Positions 8,230 to 17,806 are shown, counted from the stretch's first letter. The stretch: 64,000 nt of DNA from Streptomyces mutabilis (GCF_014649815.1 NZ_BMTT01000013.1:62001-126000); one strand, 5' to 3'. The notes: a model not told the origin generated them from the sequence alone. Numbers and translations: made by a program.

Positions 8230-11124
8230 ATGACAGAGACGGCGAGCGGTCCGGCACGGAGTTCCCGCGCCAAGGGCACCAAGGCGGGCAAGGGACTCCG
8301 CATCGAGCGCGTCCACACCACTCCCGGCGTCCACCCCTACGACGAGGTGGCCTGGGAGCGTCGTGACGTCGTCATGACCAACTGGCGGGACGGCTCGGTC
8401 AACTTCGAGCAGCGTGGCGTCGAGTTCCCCGAATTCTGGTCGGTGAACGCGGTCAACATCGTCACCAGCAAGTACTTCCGGGGCGCCGTCGGCACCCCGC
8501 AGCGCGAGGTGAGCCTGAAGCAGCTCATCGACCGCATCGTGAAGACGTACCGGAAGGCCGGTGAGGACCACAAGTACTTCGCCTCGCCCGCCGACGCCGA
8601 GATCTTCGAGCACGAGCTGGCGTATGCCCTCCTGCACCAGATCTTCAGCTTCAACAGCCCCGTCTGGTTCAACGTCGGCACGCCCCAGCCGCAGCAGGTG
8701 TCCGCCTGCTTCATCCTGTCCGTCGACGACTCCATGGAGTCGATCCTCGACTGGTACAAGGAAGAGGGCATGATCTTCAAGGGCGGTTCGGGCGCCGGCC
8801 TGAACCTCTCCCGCATCCGCTCCTCCAAGGAGCTGCTCTCCTCCGGCGGCAACGCCTCCGGCCCGGTCTCCTTCATGCGCGGCGCCGACGCCTCCGCCGG
8901 CACCATCAAGTCGGGCGGCGCCACCCGCCGCGCCGCCAAGATGGTCATCCTCGACGTCGACCACCCCGACATCGAGGACTTCATCCAGACCAAGGTCAAG
9001 GAAGAGGAGAAGATCCGCGCCCTGCGCGACGCGGGCTTCGACATGGACCTGGGCGGCGACGACATCACGTCCGTCCAGTACCAGAATGCCAACAACTCGG
9101 TCCGCGTGAACGACACGTTCATGAAGGCCGTGCAGGACGGCGGCAAGTTCGGCCTGACCTCCCGTATGACCGGTGAGGTCATCGAGGAGGTCGACGCCAA
9201 GTCCCTCTTCCGCAAGATGGCCGAGGCCGCCTGGGCCTGCGCCGACCCGGGCATCCAGTACGACGACACGATCAACCACTGGCACACCTGCCCGGAGTCC
9301 GGCCGCATCAACGGCTCGAACCCTTGCAGCGAGTACATGCACCTGGACAACACGTCCTGCAACCTCGCCTCGCTGAACCTGATGAAGTTCCTCAAGGACG
9401 ACGGCAAGGGCAACCAGTCCTTCGACGTCGAGCGCTTCTCGAAGGTCGTCGAGCTGGTCATCACCGCGATGGACATCTCCATCTGCTTCGCGGACTTCCC
9501 GACCCAGAAGATCGGTGAGAACACCCGCGCCTTCCGCCAGCTCGGCATCGGCTACGCCAACCTCGGCGCCCTGCTGATGGCGACCGGCCACGCGTACGAC
9601 TCCGACGGCGGCCGCGCCCTGGCCGGTGCTATCACCTCCCTAATGACCGGTACGTCCTACCGGCGCTCCGCCGAGCTCGCCGCGATCGTCGGCCCGTACG
9701 ACGGCTACGCCCGCAACGCCCAGCCGCACCTGCGGGTCATGAAGCAGCACTCGGACGCCAACGCCGAGGCCGTCCGCATGGACGACCTGGACACGCCGAT
9801 CTGGGCCGCCGCCACCGAGGCCTGGCAGGACGTGCTGCGCCTCGGCGAGAAGAACGGCTTCCGCAACTCCCAGGCGTCCGTCATCGCCCCGACCGGCACC
9901 ATCGGTCTGGCGATGTCCTGCGACACCACCGGCCTCGAGCCCGACCTCGCCCTGGTCAAGTTCAAGAAGCTGGTCGGCGGCGGTTCGATGCAGATCGTCA
10001 ACGGCACCGTCCCGCAGGCCCTGCGTCGCCTGGGCTACCAGGAGGAGCAGATCGAGGCGATCGTCGCCCACATCGCCGAGCACGGCAATGTGATCGACGC
10101 CCCCGGCCTCAAGCAGGAGCACTACGAGGTCTTCGACTGCGCCATGGGCGAGCGTTCCATCTCCGCGATGGGCCACGTCCGCATGATGGCCGCCATCCAG
10201 CCGTGGATCTCCGGCGCCCTCTCCAAGACGGTCAACCTGCCGGAGTCGGCGACCGTGGAGGACGTCGAAGAGGTCTACTTCGAGGCATGGAAGATGGGCG
10301 TCAAGGCGCTCGCCATCTACCGCGACAACTGCAAGGTCGGCCAGCCCCTCTCCGCGAAGACCAAGGAGAAGGAGAAGGCGGAGATCACCGAGAAGACCGA
10401 GGCGACGATCCGCGAGACGGTCGAGAAGGTCGTCGAGTACCGCCCGGTCCGCAAGCGCCTCCCGAAGGGCCGTCCCGGCATCACCACCTCCTTCACCGTC
10501 GGCGGCGCCGAGGGCTACATGACCGCCAACTCCTACCCGGACGACGGTCTCGGCGAGGTCTTCCTGAAGATGTCCAAGCAGGGCTCGACACTCGCGGGCA
10601 TGATGGACGCCTTCTCCATCGCGGTCTCCGTCGGCCTCCAGTACGGCGTGCCGCTGGAAACGTACGTCTCGAAGTTCACCAACATGCGCTTCGAGCCGGC
10701 CGGCATGACCGACGACCCGGACGTGCGGATGGCGCAGTCGATCGTCGACTACATCTTCCGCCGCCTGGCGCTGGACTTCCTGCCCTTCGAGACGCGCTCC
10801 GCGCTCGGCATCCACTCCGCCGAGGAGCGCCAGCGTCACCTGGAGACCGGTTCGTACGAGCCCTCCGACGACGAGCTCGACGTCGAGGGCCTGGCCCAGT
10901 CGGCGCCGCGCGCCCAGGAACTGAAGGCCGTCGCCACGCCGAAGGCCGAGGTCGAGGCGGCCAAGCCCGCTCCGCAGCAGGCGCACACCAGCGCCGAGCT
11001 GGTGGAGATGCAGCTGGGCATCCAGGCCGACGCCCCGCTGTGCTTCTCCTGCGGCACGAAGATGCAGCGCGCCGGTTCCTGCTACATCTGCGAGGGCTGC
11101 GGCTCGACGAGTGGCTGCAGCTGA
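8230..11124 (+). CDS. nrdJ: Class II (adenosylcobalamin-dependent) ribonucleotide reductase
   Basis: A 964-residue class II reductase that makes deoxyribonucleotides using coenzyme B12, with or without oxygen. The radical/active site is Asn364-Pro-Cys366-Ser-Glu368 (SNPCSEYMH). Cys160 (SACFIL) and Cys377 (SCNLAS) are the likely redox pair. GGSGAGLNLSRIRSS near residue 190 belongs to the substrate barrel. A short cysteine-rich tail (CFSCGTKM...CYICEGCGS) supplies the thioredoxin-accessible or zinc-binding cysteines. The ATG at 8230 is chosen over in-frame upstream codons because GGAGG lies 4 nt before it. It is cotranscribed with nrdR and under NrdR boxes. No B12 riboswitch is visible; in S. 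coelicolor that element controls nrdABS, not this operon. Confidence 0.96.
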   Translation: MTETASGPARSSRAKGTKAGKGLRIERVHTTPGVHPYDEVAWERRDVVMTNWRDGSVNFEQRGVEFPEFWSVNAVNIVTSKYFRGAVGTPQREVSLKQLIDRIVKTYRKAGEDHKYFASPADAEIFEHELAYALLHQIFSFNSPVWFNVGTPQPQQVSACFILSVDDSMESILDWYKEEGMIFKGGSGAGLNLSRIRSSKELLSSGGNASGPVSFMRGADASAGTIKSGGATRRAAKMVILDVDHPDIEDFIQTKVKEEEKIRALRDAGFDMDLGGDDITSVQYQNANNSVRVNDTFMKAVQDGGKFGLTSRMTGEVIEEVDAKSLFRKMAEAAWACADPGIQYDDTINHWHTCPESGRINGSNPCSEYMHLDNTSCNLASLNLMKFLKDDGKGNQSFDVERFSKVVELVITAMDISICFADFPTQKIGENTRAFRQLGIGYANLGALLMATGHAYDSDGGRALAGAITSLMTGTSYRRSAELAAIVGPYDGYARNAQPHLRVMKQHSDANAEAVRMDDLDTPIWAAATEAWQDVLRLGEKNGFRNSQASVIAPTGTIGLAMSCDTTGLEPDLALVKFKKLVGGGSMQIVNGTVPQALRRLGYQEEQIEAIVAHIAEHGNVIDAPGLKQEHYEVFDCAMGERSISAMGHVRMMAAIQPWISGALSKTVNLPESATVEDVEEVYFEAWKMGVKALAIYRDNCKVGQPLSAKTKEKEKAEITEKTEATIRETVEKVVEYRPVRKRLPKGRPGITTSFTVGGAEGYMTANSYPDDGLGEVFLKMSKQGSTLAGMMDAFSIAVSVGLQYGVPLETYVSKFTNMRFEPAGMTDDPDVRMAQSIVDYIFRRLALDFLPFETRSALGIHSAEERQRHLETGSYEPSDDELDVEGLAQSAPRAQELKAVATPKAEVEAAKPAPQQAHTSAELVEMQLGIQADAPLCFSCGTKMQRAGSCYICEGCGSTSGCS

Positions 11125-11137
11125 CCTGTAGAGCTCG

Positions 11138-11179
11138 ATGAGCAAGGGGCGGCCACCCAGGTGTCCGCCCCTTACTCAT
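11138..11179. terminator. Hairpin terminator between nrdJ and the convergent TerD gene
   Basis: ATGAGCAAGGGGCGG (11138-11152) pairs with CCGCCCCTTACTCAT (11165-11179) with one mismatch; the inner 9 bp are perfect. It lies 13 bp after the nrdJ stop and 11 bp beyond the stop of the convergent TerD gene, so it can serve both. Confidence 0.8.
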
Positions 11180-11190
11180 GCACAGTGCCG

Positions 11191-11724
11191 TCAGGACCGG
11201 CGCACCGCGCCCATGGTGGCGGCGAAGGCTGCGGGGTCGCCCTCGAAGCCGTGCACGCCGGCCCGGAACTCCCACGCCCCCGTCTCGTCCCGCACGAACT
11301 CCGCGACCGTCGCGGCGGTCGCCGACAGGACTCCGCCGAAGTCGTCCGTGGCCAGGTCGGTGTATCCCTCCCGGATGCGCAGGCCCGGGTTGGTCACGTC
11401 ACCGAAAGTCCGGTCCTCGGTGCGCTGCTGGATCGCGACCCCGACCACCACGCGCGCGTACCGCGCGTCGAGCCGCTCCAGCTCCAGGGTCATGACCTCG
11501 TCGAAGCCGAAGCCCTTGCCGTCCTGGCTGTCCCGGTCGAGATAGATCGTGCCGTCGGGAGAGCGGCTGTCGTGGTGCACCACGTAGGCGGGAGCACCGT
11601 ACGGGTCCTCGGCCGAGTAGGTCCCGGCGACGACGTCCAGGTCGGCGGGTGGCTGCCCTGCCGGGTTCGGATCCCACCGCAGCGCGACCTCGACCTTGTC
11701 CATGCCTTTGCTGAGGCCGTTCAC
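11191..11724 (-). CDS. TerD-family (calcium-binding stress) protein
   Basis: A 177-residue TerD-domain protein. Family features are KVEVALRWDP at the start, the acidic calcium-binding segments DLDVVAG and YLDRDSQDGKGFGFDEVMTL, and the late VVGVAIQQRTEDRTFGDVTNPGLRI. TerD-type proteins are multi-copy in Streptomyces and linked to tellurite or stress responses and to development through calcium; the molecular role of this copy is not known. The GTG at 11724 is chosen for the GGGAAGGGG site 6 nt upstream; an ATG at 11703 is a weaker alternative. It is single-gene and convergent with nrdJ. Confidence 0.85.
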   Translation of the reverse strand: MNGLSKGMDKVEVALRWDPNPAGQPPADLDVVAGTYSAEDPYGAPAYVVHHDSRSPDGTIYLDRDSQDGKGFGFDEVMTLELERLDARYARVVVGVAIQQRTEDRTFGDVTNPGLRIREGYTDLATDDFGGVLSATAATVAEFVRDETGAWEFRAGVHGFEGDPAAFAATMGAVRRS

Positions 11725-11882
11725 AGACTTCCCCTTCCCTGATCCCCCGCCCCTGCCCGGCCACCTCAACTGCCGAGCGATGACGGCCGGTTGTCCATCC
11801 TGCCACGCACAGCGAGGCCGGGGCGGGCGAGCGGTGCGCCGGAGAGTGACCGGTGCCGCGTTCCTGGCCTTACGATGGCGCG

Positions 11883-12488
11883 GTGCTGGTCAAGTGGATT
11901 CGCTGCACCGTGGTGGACCGCCGGGGGTTCGAGCGGGGGCAGCGAAAGTGGGCGGGGCTTCCGGGGGAGCCGGGTTTTCGGGGGCAGGGAGGTGGCTGGA
12001 GCCGGGGGCGGCCGGACGTGGCGCACGTCTTCGCCTTCTGGGAGAGCCGTGCCTTCTACGACTCCTTCATGGCCCGCTCCCACGACCGGCTCGCCTCGGC
12101 CCAGGCGGGCACCTTCAAGGACGCGCAGGTCAGGCTCTTCGACTACCGCTTCGACGTGAAAACCGGCTTCGAACCCCGCTTCACGGACGCCGACCTGCTG
12201 CGGGTGGCGCTGTGCCGCGTGCACGAGGAGCGGGCCGAGCACTACGTCCTCATGCAGGAGAAGGTCTGGAACCCGGCGATGGCCGGCTCGCCCGGCATGG
12301 TCCGCGGGCTGTTCGGCGAGGCGCCGGGGAACGAGTACCTGGTGCTGTCGATGTGGCGGTCGGCCGCCGAGCACGGCAAGTACCGCACCGAGCGGGTGGA
12401 GCGGCTTGCCCTGCGTGCCCAGACGGAAGCCGACATCGCGGCGCTGACGGGGGACGTCGTGCAGTTGGAGCCCTCCTGGACCGTCTGA
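11883..12488 (+). CDS. DUF4937 / YdbC-like conserved protein
   Basis: A 201-residue protein resembling the DUF4937 family: it opens VLVKWIRCTVVDRRGF and continues with GFRGQGGGW, AFWESRAFYDSFMARSHDRLA and a second half with NEYLVLSMWRS. This is a duplicated ferredoxin-like (antibiotic monooxygenase-like) fold in which tryptophans and an SxxHD-like segment are conserved. Function is unknown. The GTG is placed 6 nt after a -10-like TACGAT (11871-11876) with no Shine-Dalgarno sequence, so a leaderless message is likely. No informative partner lies beside it. Confidence 0.7.
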   Translation: MLVKWIRCTVVDRRGFERGQRKWAGLPGEPGFRGQGGGWSRGRPDVAHVFAFWESRAFYDSFMARSHDRLASAQAGTFKDAQVRLFDYRFDVKTGFEPRFTDADLLRVALCRVHEERAEHYVLMQEKVWNPAMAGSPGMVRGLFGEAPGNEYLVLSMWRSAAEHGKYRTERVERLALRAQTEADIAALTGDVVQLEPSWTV

Positions 12489-12617
12489 GGCCCCGACCGG
12501 CCGCATGTGGCGACGTCGCGACCCGCGTGACGGCAGCGGTGTGGAAACTGTGTGAGGTACGCCGTAATGGGCCACTTCGAGTGCTTGGTTCCGCCCGTCT
12601 CGATCTAGGGTTCTGGC

Positions 12618-13277
12618 ATGGCACGACCACGGCGCATCGTTCTAGTCCGGCACGGCGAGTCGACCGGAAACGTCGATGACACCGTGTACGAGCGAGAACC
12701 CGACCACGCCCTCGCGCTCACCGAGCAGGGCCGGGCGCAGGCGGAGGAGACCGGAAAGGCGCTGCGCGAGGTGTTCGGCAGTGAGCCTGTCAGCGTGTAC
12801 GTCTCCCCGTACCGCCGTACGCACGAGACGCTGCAGGCCTTCAACCTCGACCCCGGGCTGATACGGATCAGGGAGGAGCCCCGGCTGCGTGAGCAGGACT
12901 GGGGCAACTGGCAGGACCGCGACGACGTGCGGCTGCAGAAGGCCTACCGGGACGCCTACGGCCACTTCTTCTACCGTTTCGCCCAGGGCGAGTCCGGTGC
13001 CGACGTGTACGACCGGGTCGGTGGCTTCCTGGAGAGTCTGTTCCGCAGTTTCGAGGACCCCGACCATCCGCCGAACGTGCTCCTGGTCACCCACGGTCTG
13101 GCCATGCGGCTGTTCTGCATGCGGTGGTTCCACTGGACGGTAGCGGAGTTCGAGTCGCTGTCGAACCCCGGGAACGGCGAGATGCGGATGCTCGTTCTCG
13201 GCGAGGACGGCAAGTACCGCCTTGACCGGCCTTTCGAACGCTGGCGAGAACCGGAACCGTACGGGATCACCGGATAG
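12618..13277 (+). CDS. Histidine phosphatase (phosphoglycerate-mutase-like) family protein
   Basis: A 219-residue branch-1 histidine phosphatase. RIVLVRHGEST near the N-terminus holds the phospho-accepting histidine, SPYRRTHET the second arginine, and LLVTHGLAMRLF the second catalytic histidine. These enzymes remove phosphate from small metabolites or proteins; the substrate is not evident. TAGGGT at 12606-12611 lies 6 nt before the ATG and there is no Shine-Dalgarno sequence, so the mRNA is probably leaderless. An ADP-ribosylglycohydrolase gene starts 12 bp after the stop. Confidence 0.88.
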   Translation: MARPRRIVLVRHGESTGNVDDTVYEREPDHALALTEQGRAQAEETGKALREVFGSEPVSVYVSPYRRTHETLQAFNLDPGLIRIREEPRLREQDWGNWQDRDDVRLQKAYRDAYGHFFYRFAQGESGADVYDRVGGFLESLFRSFEDPDHPPNVLLVTHGLAMRLFCMRWFHWTVAEFESLSNPGNGEMRMLVLGEDGKYRLDRPFERWREPEPYGITG

Positions 13278-13289
13278 GGTGGCCGGACG

Positions 13290-14195
13290 ATGACCGATCT
13301 TTCATCTCCTGACGGGCGCCTGGGCCGGGCCCTTTCCAGTCTGCGCGGACTGTCGGTCGGGGACGCGCTGGGCTCACAGTTCTTCGTGCCCGCGAACTAC
13401 CCGCTGCTCAAGAGCTGCGGACTGCCGCCCGGCACCTGGCAGTGGACGGACGACACGGAGATGGCCTGTTCCGTGGTCTCCGTCCTCGCCACCCACCACC
13501 GCATCGACCAGGATGCGCTGGCGCTCTCCTTCGCCCACCACCACGACTTCGACCGCGGTTACGGTCCCGCGGTCAACCGGCTGCTGCGACTGGTCCGGGA
13601 AGGCGGCGACTGGCGCGAGCTCGCCGCCGCGCTGTTCAACGGCCAGGGGTCCTGGGGCAACGGCGCGGCGATGCGCATCGCGCCGTTGGGCGCCTGGTAC
13701 GCGGACGACCCGGAGCAGGCCACCCACCAGGCGGAGATCTCCGCCTATCCCACGCATCAGCACCGCGAGGCGGTGGTCGGCGCCATGGCGGTCGCCGCTG
13801 CCGCCGCGCTGGCCGCGGACCCTGGCGGACCGCCCACCGCGCACGCGCTCCTGGACGGCGTGATCACGCTGGTACCGAAGAGCGCGGTCGGCGCCGGGCT
13901 GCGACGTGCCCGGGACATGCTCGACTACGACGACGCCGCGACCGTAGCCGCCGTGCTCGGCTGCGGCAGGCGTACCACCGCCCACGACACCGTTCCCTTC
14001 GCCCTCTGGTCGGCCGCGCGGGCCCTCGGGGACTACGAGCGCGCCTTCTGGACGACCGCCCAGGTCGGTGGGGACGTGGACACCACCTGCGCCATCGTGG
14101 GCGGGGTGGTCGCCGGGAGCGAAGCGGGCGCGCCGCCGGCGGACTGGGCGGAGCGGGTCGAGGCGCTGCCAGGGTGGATGGCGACGTCGGTTTAG
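13290..14195 (+). CDS. ADP-ribosylglycohydrolase family protein
   Basis: A 301-residue all-alpha hydrolase of the DraG/ARH family, which cleaves ADP-ribose from proteins or small molecules using two magnesium ions. Metal ligands sit in WTDDTEMA (near residue 50) and in QVGGDVDTTCAIVGGVVAG (near 255). SVGDALGSQF is the usual N-terminal glycine loop. It follows the histidine phosphatase by 12 bp. It also has its own -10-like TAGGGT at 13275-13280, inside the end of the phosphatase gene. The target is unknown. Confidence 0.88.
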   Translation: MTDLSSPDGRLGRALSSLRGLSVGDALGSQFFVPANYPLLKSCGLPPGTWQWTDDTEMACSVVSVLATHHRIDQDALALSFAHHHDFDRGYGPAVNRLLRLVREGGDWRELAAALFNGQGSWGNGAAMRIAPLGAWYADDPEQATHQAEISAYPTHQHREAVVGAMAVAAAAALAADPGGPPTAHALLDGVITLVPKSAVGAGLRRARDMLDYDDAATVAAVLGCGRRTTAHDTVPFALWSAARALGDYERAFWTTAQVGGDVDTTCAIVGGVVAGSEAGAPPADWAERVEALPGWMATSV

Positions 14196-14479
14196 CACAC
14201 GTTGCGTGTGTGACAGGAACCCTCCGTGACTGTCACCCGCTGTCACGGCATCCGCTGTGCGGGGGCGGGAGCCTCGGCCGGGGGCGGGGATGCCGTGAGG
14301 GGGGCGGGGACATGGAAGCGCTGTGGATGCTGCTCGTCGCGCTGCCGTCGTTGGTGCTGCTCACCCGGTCGAGCACGCGGGTGACGGGGTGTCGATCGGG
14401 GCGGCACCGGTCGGTCGGGCACCGGCGGGCATGCGTGGTACCCGCCGACGGGACCCGCCCGGCCGCCGGTAACGGACCG
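14196..14479. other. Intergenic region with a possible small membrane ORF
   Basis: A 6-3-6 inverted repeat CACACG-TTG-CGTGTG (14196-14210) directly follows the ADP-ribosylglycohydrolase stop and may be a weak terminator. Further on, an ATG at 14312 after a G-rich stretch opens a plus-strand frame with a hydrophobic start (MEALWMLLVALPSLVLLT). After about 20 residues it becomes arginine-rich, and it runs into the antisense of the MFS remnant, so a gene cannot be claimed. Confidence 0.3.
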
Positions 14480-15595
14480 TCAGCCGACCCCCGGACCGGC
14501 CGAGCCGGACAGGGCCTCCAGGTCGCTCTTGCGTACCCGGATCACCAGCCACGCCGTGGCCAATGCCAGCACCGCCATGGCCGCGGCCGGGATGAAAGGC
14601 CGCCGAGATACCCTGTGCCAGCACGTCGTGCCCCCAAGGCGCCGGCAGCTGGTGCGTCTGGGTGAACTCCGCCTTCTGCTCCGCCGAGCCGTTTGCGAGG
14701 AAGTCCGGCACCTGGTTCTCCGCCTCGTTCTTGCCGGCCGTGCCGAACACCGTCGTCAGGATGGCGAGGCCGATCGATCCGCCCACCTGCTGCATCGCGT
14801 TGAGCAGACCGGACGCCGCGCCCGCCTCGTGCTGTGCGACCCCCGAGACCGCGGTCAGTGTCAGCGTCACGAAGTTCAGACCCATGCCGAATCCGAAGAT
14901 CAGCATCGGCCCCAGGATCCCGCCGACGTAGGAGCTGTCGGAGCTGATGAGGGCCTGCCAGCCGAGGCCGATCGCGGCGAGCGCCGAGCCCACGATCATG
15001 AACGGCTTGGGTCCGAAGACCGGAAGGAACCGCTGCGACAGGCCCGCGCCCAGCGCGATCACCACCGTGACCGGCAGGAAGGCCAGACCGGCTTCGATGG
15101 GGGTGTAGCCCAGCACGTTCTGGACGAACAGCACGATGTAGAAGAACATGCCGAACATCGCCGCGGCCAGGCTCAGCATGATCACGTACGTGCCGGAGCG
15201 GTTGCGGTCGGCGAACATCTTCAGCGGAGTGATCGGCTCCTTGGCCCGCCTCTCGATGAACACGAAGGCCAGCAGCAGCACCACTGCGGCAGCGAAGGAC
15301 CCGATGGTCACGCTGTCCCGCCATCCCTCGTCCGCGGCGCGGATGAAGCCGTAGACGAGGGACGCCATACCCGCCGTCGAGGTCACCGCCCCCGCGATGT
15401 CGAAGCGGCCGGAGTGCCGTTCGGACTCACTGATGTACAGCGGGGTGAGCGCGGCGATCAGCACGCCGATCGGCACATTGACGAAGAGCACCCAGCGCCA
15501 GTCGAGCCACTCGGTGAGCATGCCGCCCGCCAGCAGGCCGATGGCGCCACCGCCCGCGGACACGGCCGCGAAGACGCCGAAGGCCCGGTAGTGTC
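14480..15595 (-). pseudogene. Decayed MFS (DHA2, 14-TMS) multidrug exporter: N-terminus lost and C-terminal frameshift
   Basis: The central part is clearly an EmrB/QacA-type exporter: FGVFAAVSAGGGAIGLLAGG, LDWRWVLFVNVPIGV, then repeated hydrophobic segments to ASGLLNAMQQVGGSIGLAILT. Recognisable homology starts abruptly near 15593, at about the fifth membrane segment. The first 140-150 residues are absent; only about 85 bp remain before the divergent TetR start, so they cannot be nearby. Near the other end, ...QGISAAF is followed in the +1 frame by IPAAAMAVLALATAWLVIRVRK and a stop at 14480-14482. An extra A in the AAA run at 14595-14597 explains the shift. Two independent lesions make a non-functional gene very likely. 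The adjacent TetR gene was probably its regulator. Confidence 0.8.
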
Positions 15596-15678
15596 GTGCG
15601 GTCCGTCCCCCCTGTGGCCGCCCGGCGCGCCTTTCGTCCCCGCTAACTCGCTGTTCACGCTCATTGGAGACCCTCGAC

Positions 15679-16299
15679 ATGGTTGCTTCGCACTGGGTGG
15701 CCGCCTCCGCCCGGACCTCCTCTCGTCGGCGTGGCGCGGTCCTCGAACGCGCGATCCTCGACGCCGCACTGGAGCAGCTCAGTACCGTCGGCTGGAACGG
15801 TCTGACGATGGAGGGTGTGGCCGCCGGTGCCCAGACCGGCAAGGCGGCGGTCTACCGCCGCTGGCCGTCCAAGGAGGACCTCGTCGCGGACGCGCTGCGG
15901 TCGGGGCTGCCGCGCTTCGACGCGGTGCCCGACCTGGGGAGCGTTCGCGACGACCTGCTGGCACTCTGCCGCAGGGCGCGCGACGCGATGTACTCGCGCC
16001 CCGGATTCGCGTTGCGTTCAGTCATTCACGAATGCGACAGCGTGCAGGCGGAGCGCTTCCATGCGGTGATCTTCAAGGGCGTGATCGAGCCGACCCTCGC
16101 GATGCTTCGCGAGGTCATCACCCGTGGAATAGAGCGGGGCGAAGTGCGACGCGACGCGGCGAACGCTTACGTCTTTGATGCCATCCCGGCGATGATGATG
16201 TACCGCTCGAAGGTTTGTGGAAGCGAATGGGCGGACCAGGAGATCGAGGAGATGATCGACCAGATGATGGTGCCGCTGCTGAAGCCCGACGGCGTCTGA
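15679..16299 (+). CDS. TetR-family transcriptional regulator (probable regulator of the decayed exporter)
   Basis: A 206-residue TetR regulator. The helix-turn-helix covers AILDAALEQLSTVGWNGLTMEGVA and the recognition part TGKAAVYRRWPSKEDLVADAL (about residues 20-65). The rest is a helical ligand and dimer domain of the TetR_C type (LREVITRGIERGEVR). The ATG at 15679 has GGAG 9 nt upstream. It is divergent to the MFS remnant; the usual arrangement is repression of the exporter by the TetR protein. Because the exporter's promoter-proximal part is gone, the regulator may now be an orphan or act elsewhere. The gene itself appears intact. Confidence 0.87.
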   Translation: MVASHWVAASARTSSRRRGAVLERAILDAALEQLSTVGWNGLTMEGVAAGAQTGKAAVYRRWPSKEDLVADALRSGLPRFDAVPDLGSVRDDLLALCRRARDAMYSRPGFALRSVIHECDSVQAERFHAVIFKGVIEPTLAMLREVITRGIERGEVRRDAANAYVFDAIPAMMMYRSKVCGSEWADQEIEEMIDQMMVPLLKPDGV

Positions 16300-16379
16300 G
16301 TCCTGGGTGGACGGGTCCCCTCCCGTTCGGGGAACCGGGGTGTCGCCCGGACTGCTGGGCGGCGTAGGCTAAGGGCGTC

Positions 16380-17081
16380 ATGCCCTACGAACCACCTACC
16401 CACACCGTCGAGCGCTCTCTCCGCGCCACGACCGGAGCGAAGATCATTGCCGGTGTCGACGAGGTGGGGCGCGGCGCATGGGCCGGGCCAGTCACGGTCT
16501 GTGCCGCGATCACCGGCTTGCGACGCCCCCCGGTGGGCCTCACCGACTCCAAGCTGCTCACCGTCAAGCGACGCACCGAACTCGCCGAAGAGCTACGGAC
16601 TTGGGTGATGTCTCACGCCCTGGGGCACGCCTCGCCGGAGGAGATCGACGCCCTGGGGATGACCGCGGCGCTTCGGCTGGCAGCGGTGCGTGCGCTGGAA
16701 GACCTGCCGGTCCGCCCCGACGCCGTCATCCTCGACGGCAAGCACGACTATCTCGGGGCGCCTTGGAAGGTCCGTACGGTGATCAAGGGCGACCAGTCCT
16801 GCGTCGCTGTCGCGGCGGCCTCGGTGCTCGCCAAGGTCCAGCGCGACAAAATGATGGCCGAACTGGGTATCGACCATGCAGACTTCGGTTTTGCGGACAA
16901 CGTCGGATACCCGTCTCCGGTGCACAAGGCCGCACTGGAGGTGCGGGGGCCCACCCCGCACCACCGTTTGTCGTGGGCGTATCTTGATGCGCTGCCCCAG
17001 TGGCGGCACCTCAAGAAGGTCCGCAGTTGGGTGGACGGAAGGGTTCCGGAAATCGAGGGCCAGCTCGGCTTCGATTTCTGA
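16380..17081 (+). CDS. rnhB: Ribonuclease HII
   Basis: A 233-residue RNase HII, which cuts RNA in RNA-DNA hybrids, including single ribonucleotides left in DNA. The signature [15 protein letters not shown] carries Asp27 and Glu28, two of the metal ligands. [10 protein letters not shown], the aspartate in [11 protein letters not shown], and the later [14 protein letters not shown] follow in the usual order. [17 protein letters not shown] is the conserved alpha-helical block. A -10-like TAGGCT (16365-16370) lies 9 nt before the ATG and no Shine-Dalgarno sequence is seen. Confidence 0.95.
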   Translation: MPYEPPTHTVERSLRATTGAKIIAGVDEVGRGAWAGPVTVCAAITGLRRPPVGLTDSKLLTVKRRTELAEELRTWVMSHALGHASPEEIDALGMTAALRLAAVRALEDLPVRPDAVILDGKHDYLGAPWKVRTVIKGDQSCVAVAAASVLAKVQRDKMMAELGIDHADFGFADNVGYPSPVHKAALEVRGPTPHHRLSWAYLDALPQWRHLKKVRSWVDGRVPEIEGQLGFDF

Positions 17082-17149
17082 CGCTTCCGCTCGCAGGCAT
17101 GTGCCACCCGCCGACGCGAGCCGCACCAACGTTTGATAAATATCAGCCC

Positions 17150-17770
17150 ATGCCTCTCATTCCCGAGGAGCCTCAGATTCACGAGAAGGCCCAGGGTCCC
17201 CGCGCCACTCCGGCCAGCGGCCGCACCGCGCCGACCCCTCGCCCCGTTCCCGGCCCCCGACCCGCCGCGCCGCCGCGCCCCGGTCGTCCCGGTCCCGCGC
17301 GGCCGGCTCCGCCGGCGCAGCGCGCGCCGCGTGACTCGTCCGCGGTCAAACCCGGCCCTTCGGGTCCGGCCGCTCCGGCCGCCCCGCAGATCCAGCTGAT
17401 CCCGGCTTCCCCCGAAGGCGCGCTCGACGCGGCCGAGGAGGCCGTGGACCTGTTGTTGGACTCGGGCCGTACCCCCGGCGACGTGTTGGTGATCACCACC
17501 GGTGAACCGCACCCGTGGGCCGCCCACGAACTCTCCTTCGGCGATGCGGCCTACTGGGCGCAGCACGACGCCGGCGACGACGTCTTCTACGCGGACGCCG
17601 GCGTCGCGGACCGTGCCGCGTCGCGGCCGGTAGTCGTGGTGGCGTTCAATGGTGGTCCCGAGGACGCTGCCGCGACCGCGCTGTCCGCGGCGCACGCCCG
17701 GGCCGGTGCCCTGTTGATCGTCTGCGGTGACCCGCAGCGGATCAACTCGGTGCTGGGTGCGGGCGTCTGA
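17150..17770 (+). CDS. Conserved hypothetical protein with proline-rich N-terminus
   Basis: A 206-residue protein I cannot assign. Residues 10-80 are very rich in Pro, Ala and Arg and should be disordered. Residues 85-206 look folded: IQLIPASPEGALDAAEEAVDLL, GDVLVITTGEPHPWA, RPVVVVAFNGGPEDAAATALSAAHARAGALLIVCGDP. The alternation of strands and helices, with an end resembling the last segment of UvrD-like helicases, suggests a Rossmann-like module that could interact with nucleic acid or a helicase; this is only inference. An unusually AT-rich stretch (GATAAATATCAG) lies just before the ATG, perhaps a -10 region. Confidence 0.6.
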   Translation: MPLIPEEPQIHEKAQGPRATPASGRTAPTPRPVPGPRPAAPPRPGRPGPARPAPPAQRAPRDSSAVKPGPSGPAAPAAPQIQLIPASPEGALDAAEEAVDLLLDSGRTPGDVLVITTGEPHPWAAHELSFGDAAYWAQHDAGDDVFYADAGVADRAASRPVVVVAFNGGPEDAAATALSAAHARAGALLIVCGDPQRINSVLGAGV

Positions 17771-17806
17771 GCCGTTCGGCCGAGCGCGGCGGACGCCGAT
17801 GCGCCA

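Noticed and set aside
14529-16178. 549-residue plus-strand frame over the MFS remnant and TetR
   Set aside because: It is rich in His, Arg and Asp with no hydrophobic or domain pattern; it is explained as antisense to the MFS remnant and out of frame with TetR.
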